Shown: positions 33,695 to 43,034, numbered from the stretch's first letter. The stretch is 64,000 bases of DNA from CAMLIZ01 sp966212505 (GCA_966212505.1 CBIHRS010000013.1:62001-126000); one strand, 5' to 3'. The notes: generated by a model not told the origin, from the sequence alone. A program made the numbers and translations.

Positions 33695-35497
33695 ATGAGA
33701 ACAACGTATTGCGGCCTGGTCAGCGAAGCGCTGATGGGCCAGACTGTCACGCTGATGGGCTGGGCCCACCGCCGGCGCGACCATGGCGGCGTGATCTTCA
33801 TCGACCTGCGCGACCGTGAAGGCCTGGTGCAGATCGTTTGCGATCCCGACCGCCCCGAGATGTTCAAGACGGCCGAAGGCGTGCGCAACGAGTTCTGCCT
33901 GAAGATCGTCGGCAAGGTCCGTCCCCGCCCGGCCGGCACCGAGAACGCCAACCTTACGAGCGGCAAGATCGAAGTGCTGGCCCTCGAGCTCGAGGTGCTG
34001 AACCCCAGCGTCACGCCGCCGTTCCAGCTCGACGACGAGAACCTCAGCGAAACCACCCGCCTGACGCACCGCGTGCTCGACCTGCGCCGGCCGTTCATGC
34101 AGAAAAACCTGATGCTGCGCTACCGCGTGGCGATGGAAGTGCGCAAGTACCTCGACGAGCACGGCTTCGTCGACGTCGAGACGCCGATGCTGACCAAGAG
34201 CACGCCCGAGGGCGCGCGCGACTACCTCGTGCCCAGCCGCGTGCACGACGGCATGTTCTTCGCGCTGCCGCAGTCGCCGCAGCTGTTCAAGCAGCTGCTG
34301 ATGGTGGCCGGCTTCGACCGCTACTACCAGATCACCAAGTGCTTCCGCGACGAGGACCTGCGCGCCGACCGCCAGCCCGAGTTCACGCAGATCGATATCG
34401 AGACCTCGTTCCTCACCGAGACCGAGATCCGCTCGATGTTCGAGGGCATGATCCGCCACGTCTTCCGCAAGGCGCTGAACGTCGAGCTGGGCGACTACCC
34501 GGTGATGAAGTACGCCGAGGCCATGCACCGCTTCGGCTCCGACAAGCCCGACCTGCGCGTGAAGCTCGAGTTCACCGAGCTGACCGACGTGATGAAGGAC
34601 GTCGACTTCAAGGTGTTCAGCACGCCGGCCACCACCAAGGGCGGCCGCGTGGTGGCGTTGCGCGTGCCCAAGGGCGGCGAGATGAGCCGCGGCGAGATCG
34701 ACGGCTACACCGAGTTCGTCAAGATCTACGGCGCCAAGGGGCTGGCGTGGATCAAGGTCAACGACCTGTCCAAGGGCCGCGAAGGCCTGCAGTCGCCGAT
34801 CGTCAAGAACCTGCACGACGCGGCGATCGCCGAGATCCTCAAGCGCACCGGTGCCGAGAACGGCGACCTGATCTTCTTCGGTGCCGACAAGGAGAAGGTG
34901 GTCAACGACGCGATCGGCGCGCTGCGCATCAAGATCGGCCACAGCGAGTTCGGCCGCGCGAACGGCCTGTTCGAAGACCGCTGGGCGCCGCTGTGGGTGG
35001 TCGACTTCCCGATGTTCGAGTACGACGAGGAAGGCCAGCGTTGGAACGCGGTGCACCATCCGTTCACCGCGCCCAAGGACGGCCACGAGGACCTGATGGA
35101 CACCGACCCGGGTGCCTGCATCGCCAAGGCCTACGACATGGTGCTCAACGGCTGGGAGCTGGGCGGCGGCTCGGTGCGTATCCACCGCGCCGAAGTGCAG
35201 AGCAAGGTGTTCGATGCGCTGAAGATCACGCCGGAAGATGCGCAGGTGAAGTTCGGCTTCCTGCTCGATGCGCTGCAGTACGGCGCCCCGCCGCATGGCG
35301 GCCTGGCCTTCGGCCTCGATCGCCTTGTCACGCTGATGACCAAGGCCGAATCGATCCGCGATGTGATCGCCTTCCCGAAGACCCAGCGCGCTCAGTGCCT
35401 GCTGACCGGTGCGCCGAGCATGGTCGACGAGAAGCAGCTGCGGGAACTGCACATCCGGTTGCGCAATCCCCAGGCCGGGGGGCCGGCAGCGGCCTGA
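33695..35497 (+). CDS. aspS: aspartyl-tRNA synthetase
   Basis: Class II synthetase of 600 residues in the bacterial-type layout. An N-terminal OB-fold anticodon-binding domain (MGWAHRRRDHGGVIFIDLRD) is followed by motif 2 (CFRDEDLRADRQPEFTQID). The GAD insertion lies at about 280-410. Motif 3 near the C-terminus is GAPPHGGLAFGLDRL. It attaches aspartate to tRNA-Asp (or also tRNA-Asn if the organism uses the transamidation route, not decidable here). A terminator at 35545 closes the fmdB-DUF502-aspS unit. Confidence 0.97.
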   Translation: MRTTYCGLVSEALMGQTVTLMGWAHRRRDHGGVIFIDLRDREGLVQIVCDPDRPEMFKTAEGVRNEFCLKIVGKVRPRPAGTENANLTSGKIEVLALELEVLNPSVTPPFQLDDENLSETTRLTHRVLDLRRPFMQKNLMLRYRVAMEVRKYLDEHGFVDVETPMLTKSTPEGARDYLVPSRVHDGMFFALPQSPQLFKQLLMVAGFDRYYQITKCFRDEDLRADRQPEFTQIDIETSFLTETEIRSMFEGMIRHVFRKALNVELGDYPVMKYAEAMHRFGSDKPDLRVKLEFTELTDVMKDVDFKVFSTPATTKGGRVVALRVPKGGEMSRGEIDGYTEFVKIYGAKGLAWIKVNDLSKGREGLQSPIVKNLHDAAIAEILKRTGAENGDLIFFGADKEKVVNDAIGALRIKIGHSEFGRANGLFEDRWAPLWVVDFPMFEYDEEGQRWNAVHHPFTAPKDGHEDLMDTDPGACIAKAYDMVLNGWELGGGSVRIHRAEVQSKVFDALKITPEDAQVKFGFLLDALQYGAPPHGGLAFGLDRLVTLMTKAESIRDVIAFPKTQRAQCLLTGAPSMVDEKQLRELHIRLRNPQAGGPAAA

Positions 35498-35544
35498 CGC
35501 AGCGGTTTTCGCTGGCATCATCCCGGCCGTTGCGGCCGGCTTCC

Positions 35545-35569
35545 AAAAGGGCCCGTCGCGGGCCCTTTT
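35545..35569 (+). terminator. rho-independent terminator after aspS
   Basis: Perfect 11-bp inverted repeat AAAAGGGCCCG / CGGGCCCTTTT with a TCG loop, about 50 bp past the aspS stop. The symmetric A and T tracts mean it could work in either direction, but only the rightward aspS transcript needs it here. Confidence 0.88.
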
Positions 35570-35592
35570 CCATTTCCCCGAGGGAGTCGAGC

Positions 35593-36399
35593 ATGGTGAA
35601 TCGCATCTCTGCCATCGCGCTGGCACTGGCCGCGCTGGCGCTGGCCGGCTGCGGCCAGAAGAAGACCGAGTTGGGCGAGGGCGGTTCGGTTGTTTCAGGG
35701 TCGGCGGGCCCGGCGGGCGCCAAGGGGGCTGCCAAGGAGCTGGTGCGCTGCGACGCGCCGGTGGCCACGCTGGCGCTGGCCGAGAACCCGCAGGGCTACA
35801 CGATGCAGTCCAACTACCACCTGCCGTCGTCGCCGGTGCCGCTGATCAAGCTGATCGCGCAGCAGAGCGGCTGCTTCCGGGTGGTCGACCGGGCAGCCGG
35901 CCTGCGCAGCACCATCCAGGAGCAGGAGCTCAAGGACGCCGGCATCATCCGCAAGAACTCCACCGTGGCCAAGGGCAAGGGCTACGAGGCGCAGTACACG
36001 CTGATTCCCAGCCTCACCTTCAGCGAACAGGACGCGGGCCGCGGGCTGGGCGGTGTGGTCGGTGCGATTCCCGGCCTCAACAAGGTGCCCGGCTTGGCAG
36101 GCGCAGCCGAGCAGGTCAAGCTGAAAGAGGCGCAGGTCGCGCTGCTGTTGACCGACAACGAGACCACCGAGCAGATCGCGGCGGCCACCGGCTCGGCGCG
36201 CGCCACCGACCTCGGCGTGGGCGGCTTCGTGCTCGGCAAGCTGGGCGGCGCCGGAGGGGCGGGCTGGAGCAACACCAACGAAGGCAAGGTGATCGCCGCG
36301 GCGTTCTTCGACGCCCACAACAAGCTGGTGACGCAGGTGCGTGAACTCCAGGCCAAGGAGCTGCCGCCAGCGGTGGCTACCAAGAAGCAGTCAGGCTGA
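35593..36399 (+). CDS. CsgG/HfaB-like lipoprotein
   Basis: A 268-residue predicted lipoprotein: signal MVNRISAIALALAALAL with lipobox LAGC. The mature part has QQSGCFRVVDRAAGL and then QEQELKDAGI, close to the pattern in CsgG/HfaB proteins where a secretion-pore subunit precedes the variable region. Later segments are glycine-rich (GLGGVVGAIPGLNKVPGLAGA). AGGGAG precedes ATG 35593. CsgG homologues form outer-membrane export pores or periplasmic lipoproteins. No curli or holdfast genes are nearby, so the role is open. Confidence 0.6.
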   Translation: MVNRISAIALALAALALAGCGQKKTELGEGGSVVSGSAGPAGAKGAAKELVRCDAPVATLALAENPQGYTMQSNYHLPSSPVPLIKLIAQQSGCFRVVDRAAGLRSTIQEQELKDAGIIRKNSTVAKGKGYEAQYTLIPSLTFSEQDAGRGLGGVVGAIPGLNKVPGLAGAAEQVKLKEAQVALLLTDNETTEQIAAATGSARATDLGVGGFVLGKLGGAGGAGWSNTNEGKVIAAAFFDAHNKLVTQVRELQAKELPPAVATKKQSG

Positions 36400-36429
36400 G
36401 GGCTGGCGCGGGCTGCCTAGAATCGGCTG

Positions 36430-36909
36430 ATGCCCGCCTTCAAGATTCCCGAGTCGGTGCTGGTGGTGATCCACACGCCCGACCTGCAGGTGCTGCTGCT
36501 CGAGCGTGCCGACCATCCCGGCTACTGGCAGAGCGTGACAGGGTCGAAGGACTCACTGGACGAGCCGCTGAGCGAGACGGCCAGGCGCGAGGTGGCGGAA
36601 GAAACCGGCATCGCCGTCGGCACGGCCGCGGTGCCTGCCGAAGCGCTCATGGATTGGCGCCTGAGCAATCTCTATGAAATCTACCCGGTATGGCGGCATC
36701 GCTATGCACCGGGGGTGACGCACAACACGGAGCATGTGTTCGGCCTGCGTGTTCCGCAGGGAACACCGGTGCGCTTGGCGCCGAGGGAGCATCTTCAGCA
36801 CGCTTGGCTGCCGTGGCGGGAGGCGGCCGATCGCTGCTTCTCTCCGTCGAATGCCGAAGCGATCCTGATGCTGCCCCGCTTTGCCGGCGCCGCGGCTTCC
36901 GCGGCATGA
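36430..36909 (+). CDS. nudB: dihydroneopterin triphosphate diphosphatase (Nudix)
   Basis: Nudix hydrolase of 159 residues. The core REVAEETGI of the Nudix box lies at about residues 55-63 behind GSKDSLDEP, which is one residue longer than the textbook spacing. The N-terminal PESVLVVIHTPDLQVLLLER and GYWQSVTGS match NudB, which removes pyrophosphate from dihydroneopterin triphosphate in folate synthesis. Position shortly downstream of aspS is the usual neighbourhood in Burkholderiales. The gene overlaps no other; the downstream EEP gene starts about 60 bp later. Confidence 0.88.
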   Translation: MPAFKIPESVLVVIHTPDLQVLLLERADHPGYWQSVTGSKDSLDEPLSETARREVAEETGIAVGTAAVPAEALMDWRLSNLYEIYPVWRHRYAPGVTHNTEHVFGLRVPQGTPVRLAPREHLQHAWLPWREAADRCFSPSNAEAILMLPRFAGAAASAA

Positions 36910-36967
36910 TGTCGGGAACACAAACTGCTGCGAGCCGGGCATGCTGGAGTCTGCGAGTTCCTATGCC

Positions 36968-37765
36968 ATGAACCCCCTGCATTCATCGTTCCTGCCGCCT
37001 TTCGCCGCGACCGGCATGGTGATGCGCGTGGCGACCTACAACATCCACAAGGGTGTGCGAGGCGTCGGACCCGCCAAGCGGCTGGAGATCCACAACCTCG
37101 GTCTGGGGGTCGAGGCGCTGGATGCGGACCTCGTGTTCCTGCAGGAGGTGCGGCTGTTCCATCGGCTGCATGCACGCGAGTTCGATCGCACCTCGTTCGG
37201 CTGGCCTGATCGCGGACAGGCCGAATACCTTGCGCCTGAAGGCTACGATGTAGCCTACCGCACCAACTGCGTCACCCGCCACGGCGAGCACGGCAACGCG
37301 CTGTTGTCGCGCTGGCCGCTGGGCGAGATCAATCACCACGATGTCTCCGATCACCGCTTCGAGCAGCGTGGGCTGCTGCATGTGCCGGTGCAGTGGCAGG
37401 GCCTCACGGTGCATGCCGTGGTGGCGCACTTCGGGCTGATCCACAAGAGCCGGGTCCGGCAGGTGCAGCGGCTGGCGGAGTTCATCGAGGCCGAAGTGCC
37501 GCGTAACGAGATCCTCGTGGTGGCCGGCGATTTCAACGACTGGGGCGAGAAGCTCGATGGCCCGATGACCGAGATCGGCCTGCGGCGTGCACGGCCGCCC
37601 AACGGGCAGGACCGCGCGACCTTTCCGTCGCGCGTGCCGGTGTTCCAGCTCGATCGCATCTACCTGCGGGGCATGCGCTGCGTCTCCACCTTCGTGCCCC
37701 GAGGCAATGCCTGGGCGCGCATGTCTGACCACCTGCCGCTGGTGGCCGAGCTTGAGCCGGCGTGA
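36968..37765 (+). CDS. endonuclease/exonuclease/phosphatase family protein
   Basis: About 265 residues with the EEP fold. Metal and catalytic motifs are TYNIHKG near the N-terminus, LQEVR, HFGLIHKSR, GDFNDW and the terminal MSDHLPLVAE. Such proteins cleave phosphodiesters of nucleic acids or lipids; the substrate is not predictable. The start is uncertain. The frame is open from upstream of the nudB stop, and ATG 36968 is a compromise between 36941 and 37016/37022 (the family often begins MRVATYN). It is followed by clsB, as often seen in related bacteria, so a membrane-lipid link is possible. Confidence 0.8.
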   Translation: MNPLHSSFLPPFAATGMVMRVATYNIHKGVRGVGPAKRLEIHNLGLGVEALDADLVFLQEVRLFHRLHAREFDRTSFGWPDRGQAEYLAPEGYDVAYRTNCVTRHGEHGNALLSRWPLGEINHHDVSDHRFEQRGLLHVPVQWQGLTVHAVVAHFGLIHKSRVRQVQRLAEFIEAEVPRNEILVVAGDFNDWGEKLDGPMTEIGLRRARPPNGQDRATFPSRVPVFQLDRIYLRGMRCVSTFVPRGNAWARMSDHLPLVAELEPA

Positions 37766-37824
37766 GATGACCTTCGTGGAGCGCTGCGTCGCCGTCTCAA
37801 GGCGGCTGGCCGCCGGCTGAGCCG

Positions 37825-39138
37825 ATGCGCAGGCGCCGCCGCATCGCTCGCCCGCCTCCGCGCGAGCAAGGCCATGACCTCACCGCGTGGTATGCGCACC
37901 CGCGTGCCCTGTTCATGGGCGGCAACCAGGTCCGGCTGCTGTGCGGTGGCGACGAGCTGTTTCCCGCGATGCGCGCCGCCATCGCAAGGGCTCGCCATGA
38001 GGTCTGGCTGGCCACCTACATCTTCCACAACGACGAGGCGGCACGGGGCATTGCCGACGCGCTGGCCGCCGCTGCCCACCGCGGCGTGCGGGTGCGGGTG
38101 GTGGTCGACGGGTTCGGCAGCCGGAGCACCTTGCCCGACCTGCAGCGATGGTGGGCCGACCAGCAGGTCGCGCTCGCGGTCTTCCGGCCGCTCGATCGCT
38201 GGTATGCATGGCTGCAGCCGGGGCAGTTCCGGCGGTTGCACCACAAGCTGTGCGTGGTGGATGGTGAAACGGCCTTCGTCGGCGGCATCAATGTCATCGA
38301 CGACCGGCTCGACCTGCGCCACGGGCTAGACCAGGTGCCCCGGCTGGATTTCGCGGTGGAGCTGCAGGGCCCGGTCGTGCTGCCGATCGAGCAGACGGCG
38401 CGCGCGATGTGGACGCGTGCGGCCTTCGGGCACGACTGGCGCGAGGAAGTGAAGGCGCTGGCCCGCAGCGCCCAGCCGGTGCTGCGGGCGCGCAGCCTCC
38501 TGCAGCGGCTGCGCATCACGCCGCCGCGTCGGGAACTGCTGCCCGGCGTGCTCGACGACCGGCCGGTGCGTGCGGCCTTCGTCGTGCGTGACAACCTGCG
38601 GCAGCGCAGCGCGATCGAGCGCAGCTACATCGAGGCCTTCCAGCGCGCGAAGCATCGCATCGACCTGGTGTCGCCGTATTTCTATCCGGGCAGGCTGTTC
38701 CGCCGCACTTTGCGGCAGGCGACGAAGCGCGGCGTGAAGGTGCGCCTTCTGCTGCAGGGCAAGCTCGACTACCGCATCGCCGGGCTTGCGGCCAGCGTGA
38801 TGTACGACGAGCTGCTGTCGCACGGCGTGCGCATCTACGAATACACCCCCGCCTGGCTGCACGCAAAGATCGCGGTCGTCGATGACGACTGGGCCACGGT
38901 GGGCAGCTCCAACATCGACCCGCTATCGCTGCTGCTCAACCTCGAGGCCAATGCGATCGTGAAGGACGCCGGCTTCGCGCGCGAGCTGGCCTCGCATTTC
39001 GAGCAGGCGGTGGCAGTGTCGCGCGAGGTCACGGCCGCGCCAGTGCCGCGCGGCTGGTGGGCCACACTGCGGCGCGGCTTCGTCGCCTGGGGGGCGCTGG
39101 TCTACCTGCGGATGGCCGGGATCACAAGGCCTTATTGA
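37825..39138 (+). CDS. clsB: cardiolipin synthase B
   Basis: Phospholipase D superfamily enzyme of 437 residues without N-terminal membrane helices, as in ClsB. Two HKD motifs are present: LHHKLCVVDGETAFVGG (about residues 138-154) and LHAKIAVVDDDWATVGSSN (about 346-364). It joins phospholipids to form cardiolipin or related anionic lipids. The C-terminal tail has one hydrophobic segment (FVAWGALVYLRMAG). Its last seven bases overlap the convergent rfbC gene, leaving no terminator between them. Confidence 0.9.
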   Translation: MRRRRRIARPPPREQGHDLTAWYAHPRALFMGGNQVRLLCGGDELFPAMRAAIARARHEVWLATYIFHNDEAARGIADALAAAAHRGVRVRVVVDGFGSRSTLPDLQRWWADQQVALAVFRPLDRWYAWLQPGQFRRLHHKLCVVDGETAFVGGINVIDDRLDLRHGLDQVPRLDFAVELQGPVVLPIEQTARAMWTRAAFGHDWREEVKALARSAQPVLRARSLLQRLRITPPRRELLPGVLDDRPVRAAFVVRDNLRQRSAIERSYIEAFQRAKHRIDLVSPYFYPGRLFRRTLRQATKRGVKVRLLLQGKLDYRIAGLAASVMYDELLSHGVRIYEYTPAWLHAKIAVVDDDWATVGSSNIDPLSLLLNLEANAIVKDAGFARELASHFEQAVAVSREVTAAPVPRGWWATLRRGFVAWGALVYLRMAGITRPY

Positions 39139-39728
39139 CCAAGCCCGGCTTCGAACACGCGGTGCGACGCCACGGCGTCAGCGAGCGTGCCCGCCGCTGC
39201 ATCCTTGGGCGCCACCAGCGGCGCCATGCCGTCGAGGCCCGGCCACTCGATGCCGATCTCCGCGTCGTCCCAGCGGATCGCGCCTTCACAGTCCTTCGCG
39301 TAGAAGTCGGTCGTCTTGTAGAGGAAGTGCGTGTCGTCCTCCAGCGCGACGAAGCCGTGGGCGAAGCCTTCGGGGATCCAGAGCTGGCGGTGGTTCTGGG
39401 CGGTGAGCTCCACACCCACCCACTGGCCGAAGGTCGGCGAGCCGCGGCGGATGTCCACCGCCACGTCGAAGGCCGATCCCTTGACCACGCGCACCAGCTT
39501 GCCCTGCGGATGTGGCGGCAGCTGGTAGTGCAGGCCGCGCAGCACACCCTTGGCCGAGCGGGAGTGGTTGTCCTGCACGAAGGGGCGGGCGGGCGGCAGG
39601 CCGAGCTCCTGCAGCGCGGCGTTGAAGCGCCGGTCGTTGTAGCTCTCCATGAACCAGCCGCGTTCGTCGCCGAACACGGCGGGCTCGACGATCACCACGT
39701 CGCGCAGGGTGGTGGGGATCAGCTTCAT
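39132..39728 (-). CDS. rfbC: dTDP-4-dehydrorhamnose 3,5-epimerase
   Basis: Cupin-fold epimerase of 198 residues. Family motifs: ERGWFMESYN, FVQDNHSRSAKGVLRGLHYQ and KLVRVVKGSAFDVAVDIRRG. The catalytic His is in LRGLHYQ and the Tyr in YKTTDFYA. It turns dTDP-4-keto-6-deoxyglucose into the L-lyxo ketone. The start ATG 39728 overlaps the rfbA stop by one base; the frame open upstream lies inside rfbA. It is the last gene of the rfbBDAC operon. Confidence 0.95.
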   Translation of the reverse strand: MKLIPTTLRDVVIVEPAVFGDERGWFMESYNDRRFNAALQELGLPPARPFVQDNHSRSAKGVLRGLHYQLPPHPQGKLVRVVKGSAFDVAVDIRRGSPTFGQWVGVELTAQNHRQLWIPEGFAHGFVALEDDTHFLYKTTDFYAKDCEGAIRWDDAEIGIEWPGLDGMAPLVAPKDAAAGTLADAVASHRVFEAGLGQ

Positions 39729-40609
39729 CAGAACACTTTCTCGGTCAACAGCTTCATCAGGTACTGGCCATAGCCGTTCTTCAGCATCGGCTGGGCCATC
39801 TTCTCGAGCTGCTCGGCGCTGATCCAGCCTGAGCGGTAGGCGATCTCCTCGGGGCAGGCCACCTTCAGGCCCTGCCGCTTCTCGAGCGTGGCAATGAACT
39901 GGCTCGCCTCCATCAGGCTGTCGTGCGTGCCGGTGTCGAGCCACGCGTAGCCGCGGCCCATGATCTCCACGTCGAGCTGCTGCTGCTTCAGGTAGCGGGC
40001 GTTGACGTCGGTGATCTCCAGCTCGCCACGCGCGCTGGGGGGGATGTCGGCGGCGATGTCGCAGACCTGGTGGTCGTAGAAATACAGGCCGGTGACCGCG
40101 TAGTTGCTCTTGGGCTGCTTCGGCTTTTCTTCGATGCTGAGCGCGCGCTGCGCTCCATCGAACTCGACCACGCCATAACGCTCCGGGTCGTGCACGTGGT
40201 AGGCGAACACGCTCGCACCGCTGGTGCGATGGGCCGCGTTGTGCAGCAGGCGCTGGAAATCGTGGCCGTAGAAGATGTTGTCGCCGAGCACCAGCGCGCT
40301 CGGCTGGCCGCCGACGAAATCTCGGCCGAGGATGAAGGCCTGCGCGAGGCCGTCGGGGCTGGGCTGCACGCAGTAGCTCAGGTTCAGGCCCCAGCGCGCG
40401 CCATCGCCCAGCAGCGCCTCGAAGCGCGGCGTGTCCTGTGGGGTGCTGATTACGAGGATGTCGCGGATGCCCGCGAGCATCAGCGTGCTGAGCGGGTAGT
40501 AGACCATCGGCTTGTCGTACACCGGCAGCAGCTGCTTGCTGATCGACAGCGTGGCCGGATGCAGCCGGGTGCCGGAGCCGCCGGCCAGGATGATGCCTTT
40601 GCGTTGCAT
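39728..40609 (-). CDS. rfbA: glucose-1-phosphate thymidylyltransferase
   Basis: Nucleotidyltransferase of 293 residues. The N-terminal GIILAGGSGTRLHPATL signature binds dTTP, and the later LGDNIFYGHDFQRL and EEKPKQPKSNYAVTGLYFYD are RmlA motifs. It makes dTDP-glucose, the first step of dTDP-rhamnose synthesis. GGGAG precedes the ATG. It follows rfbD by 25 bp and overlaps rfbC by one base. Confidence 0.96.
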   Translation of the reverse strand: MQRKGIILAGGSGTRLHPATLSISKQLLPVYDKPMVYYPLSTLMLAGIRDILVISTPQDTPRFEALLGDGARWGLNLSYCVQPSPDGLAQAFILGRDFVGGQPSALVLGDNIFYGHDFQRLLHNAAHRTSGASVFAYHVHDPERYGVVEFDGAQRALSIEEKPKQPKSNYAVTGLYFYDHQVCDIAADIPPSARGELEITDVNARYLKQQQLDVEIMGRGYAWLDTGTHDSLMEASQFIATLEKRQGLKVACPEEIAYRSGWISAEQLEKMAQPMLKNGYGQYLMKLLTEKVF

Positions 40610-40634
40610 GAGAGCTCTCCCTCTATGGGATGGA

Positions 40635-41534
40635 TCAGCGACCGAGGATTTCGGTGAGCATGCGCTCGACGCCCTGCTGCCAGTGCGGCAGGCGCAGGCC
40701 GAAGGCCTCTCGCAGCCTGGTGGTGTCGAGTCGCGAGTTCAGCGGGCGCTTCGCCGGCGTCGCGAAGGCCGTGGTCGGCACCGGCTCGATCGCCTCCGAT
40801 GCCACGCGCACCGGCTGGCCGTGGGAGCGCGCCCACTCGATCACGAAGCGGGCGTAGCCATGCCAGGTGGTTTCGCCGGCTGCCACCGCGTGATAGGTGC
40901 CGCCCAGCTCCGGCCGCGCCACCGCCGAGCGCAGCGTGTGCGCAGTGATGTCGGCGAGCAAGTCGGCGCCCGTGGGTGCGCCGTGCTGGTCGTCGATGAT
41001 GGTCAGCCGGTCGCGCTCGGCAGCGAGCTTGAGCATGGTCTTCGCGAAGTTGCCGCCGCGCGCCGCATAGACCCAGCTGGTGCGCAGGATCAGGTGCCTG
41101 CAGCCGCTGGTGCGGATCAGTTCCTCGCCTTCGAGCTTGGTGCGGCCGTAGACGCTGAGCGGGCCGGTGGCGGCATCCTCGGCACGCGGCCGGTCGCCGG
41201 AACCATCGAAGACATAGTCGGTGCTGTAGTGCACCAGCCAGGCGCCCAGGCGCTGCGCCTCGCGGGCCAGCACGCCGGGCGCGGTGGCATTGATCGTGCG
41301 GGCGAGTTCCGGTTCGCTCTCGGCCTTGTCGACCGCGGTGTGGGCCGCGGCATTGACGATCGCATCGGGCTTCACCCGCTGCACGGTGGCTGCCAGCGCA
41401 TCGGGCTTCGTGAAGTCGCCGCTCAGTTCGCCCTGGTCGTCGAAGTCGAGCGCGACGATCTCGCCCAGCGGTTGAAGGGAGCGCTGCAGTTCCCAGCCGA
41501 CCTGGCCGTTCTTGCCGAGGAGCAGGATCTTCAT
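40635..41534 (-). CDS. rfbD: dTDP-4-dehydrorhamnose reductase
   Basis: SDR-type reductase of 299 residues. It has the NADPH motif GKNGQVGWELQRSL, the YSTDYVFDG segment and catalytic YGRTK. It makes dTDP-L-rhamnose with NAD(P)H. The ATG at 41534 overlaps the rfbB stop by four bases; the longer open frame upstream is within rfbB. The operon can serve LPS or EPS rhamnose, as no glycosyltransferase adjoins it. Confidence 0.95.
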   Translation of the reverse strand: MKILLLGKNGQVGWELQRSLQPLGEIVALDFDDQGELSGDFTKPDALAATVQRVKPDAIVNAAAHTAVDKAESEPELARTINATAPGVLAREAQRLGAWLVHYSTDYVFDGSGDRPRAEDAATGPLSVYGRTKLEGEELIRTSGCRHLILRTSWVYAARGGNFAKTMLKLAAERDRLTIIDDQHGAPTGADLLADITAHTLRSAVARPELGGTYHAVAAGETTWHGYARFVIEWARSHGQPVRVASEAIEPVPTTAFATPAKRPLNSRLDTTRLREAFGLRLPHWQQGVERMLTEILGR

Positions 41535-42604
41535 GCGGCCTTCGCTCCCGCGCCGTACTGGCGATCCAGCCATTCGCGGTAGGCGCCGCTCTGCACGCCG
41601 GCCACCCAGTCGGCATGCTCGAGGTACCACTGCACGGTCTTGCGGATGCCGGTCTCGAAGGTCTCGGCCGGGCGCCAGCCGAGCTCGCGCTCGATCTTGC
41701 GGGCGTCGATCGCATAGCGGCGGTCGTGGCCGGGGCGGTCCTTCACGTAGGTGACCAGGCGGCTGTAGGAGCCGGCCTCGCTGGGCTTCAGCTCGTCGAG
41801 CAGTCGGCAGATGGTCTGCACGATCTCGAGGTTGGTCTTCTCGTTCCAGCCGCCGATGTTGTAGGTCTCGCCGAGCCGGCCGCGCTCGAGCACGGCGCGG
41901 ATCGCGCTGCAATGGTCGCGCACATAGAGCCAGTCGCGCACGTTGAGGCCGTCGCCGTACACCGGCAGCGGCTTGCCGGCCAGCGCGTTGACGATCATCA
42001 GCGGGATCAGCTTCTCGGGGAAGTGATAGGGCCCGTAGTTGTTGGAGCAGTTGGTGGTGACCACCGGCAGCCCGTAGGTGTGGTGCCAGGCGCGCACGAG
42101 GTGGTCGCTGGCGGCCTTGCTCGCCGAGTAGGGGCTGTTGGGCTCGTAGGGGTGGGTTTCGGTGAAGGCAGGCGCATCGGGTGCGAGGCTGCCGTAGACC
42201 TCGTCGGTCGACACGTGATGGAAGCGGAAGGCCGCCTTGTCGGCCTCGCCCAGCTGGCCCCAGTGGGCGCGGGCGGCCTCCAGCAGCGTGAAGGTGCCGT
42301 CGACGTTGGTGCGCATGAAGGCGCCGGGGCCGTGGATGCTGCGGTCGACGTGGCTCTCGGCCGCGAAGTGCACCAGCGCCCGCGGGCGGTGCTCGGCCAG
42401 CAGCCGGTCGACCAGGGCGCGGTCGCAGATGTCGCCGCGCACGAACACATGGCGCACATCGCCTTCGAGGCTGGACAGGTTCTGCAGGTTGCCTGCATAG
42501 GTGAGCGCATCGAGGTTGACCACCGGCTCGCCGACGGTCTCGATCCAGTCGAGCACGAAGTTGCTGCCGATGAAGCCGGCGCCGCCGGTCACGAGGATCG
42601 TCAT
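41531..42604 (-). CDS. rfbB: dTDP-glucose 4,6-dehydratase
   Basis: SDR dehydratase of 357 residues. The N-terminal GGAGFIGSNFVLDWI binds NAD. HVSTDEVYG and catalytic YSASKAASDHLVRAW (YxxxK) are clear. It converts dTDP-glucose to the 4-keto-6-deoxy sugar. It heads the leftward rfbBDAC operon; 40 bp separates it from the DUF805 gene upstream, and no strong ribosome-binding site is visible before ATG 42604. Confidence 0.96.
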   Translation of the reverse strand: MTILVTGGAGFIGSNFVLDWIETVGEPVVNLDALTYAGNLQNLSSLEGDVRHVFVRGDICDRALVDRLLAEHRPRALVHFAAESHVDRSIHGPGAFMRTNVDGTFTLLEAARAHWGQLGEADKAAFRFHHVSTDEVYGSLAPDAPAFTETHPYEPNSPYSASKAASDHLVRAWHHTYGLPVVTTNCSNNYGPYHFPEKLIPLMIVNALAGKPLPVYGDGLNVRDWLYVRDHCSAIRAVLERGRLGETYNIGGWNEKTNLEIVQTICRLLDELKPSEAGSYSRLVTYVKDRPGHDRRYAIDARKIERELGWRPAETFETGIRKTVQWYLEHADWVAGVQSGAYREWLDRQYGAGAKAA

Positions 42605-42644
42605 GGTGTGCTTGTCAGGGCTGAAGGGTGCGATGGTAGGGGCG

Positions 42645-43034
42645 TCACAACCGCCCGGTCATGTCCTCACCAAACCGGTTGGGACCCGCGGTGCCGCGCA
42701 TCAGGCCATTTTCGATCAGGGTCCACAGCGTGCCGATCACCGGCACCAGCAGCACCAGCACCCACCAGCCCGATTTGTCGCGGTCGTGCCAGCGCTTGGC
42801 AGAGATCGCCAGCGCCGGCCACAGCAGCACGCCGTTGACCACGCCTTCGATGTGCTGCTCCTGCATGCCGACGATGCCCAGCAGCAGGTTGCCGTAGACC
42901 GCAAGCCCGAGCAGCGCGATCACGCCGTACAGCCAGAAGGTCTTGCGGGGGATGCGGCCGCGGAAGCTGAAGAAGATCTGCGCCGGCGTCATCGGTTCTG
43001 ACAGGCGGCGCTCCAGGTCGGACACAGTGTTCAT
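42645..43034 (-). CDS. DUF805 domain-containing membrane protein
   Basis: About 129 residues with a cytoplasmic N-terminus and three or four membrane helices. The DUF805 pattern is present: FFSFRGRIPRKTFWLYGV, the RWHDRDKSGWW motif and a terminal GTAGPNRFGEDM. The frame extends to 43109, but MNTVSDLERR (43034) gives family length. No purine-rich site precedes it. Function unknown. It lies upstream of rfbB on the same strand and could be read with it. Confidence 0.8.
   Translation of the reverse strand: MNTVSDLERRLSEPMTPAQIFFSFRGRIPRKTFWLYGVIALLGLAVYGNLLLGIVGMQEQHIEGVVNGVLLWPALAISAKRWHDRDKSGWWVLVLLVPVIGTLWTLIENGLMRGTAGPNRFGEDMTGRL

Noticed and set aside
37767..37820. A 17-codon frame between the EEP gene and clsB, a possible leader peptide
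   Set aside because: There is no ribosome-binding site, attenuator hairpin or repeated codon to support a regulatory leader.
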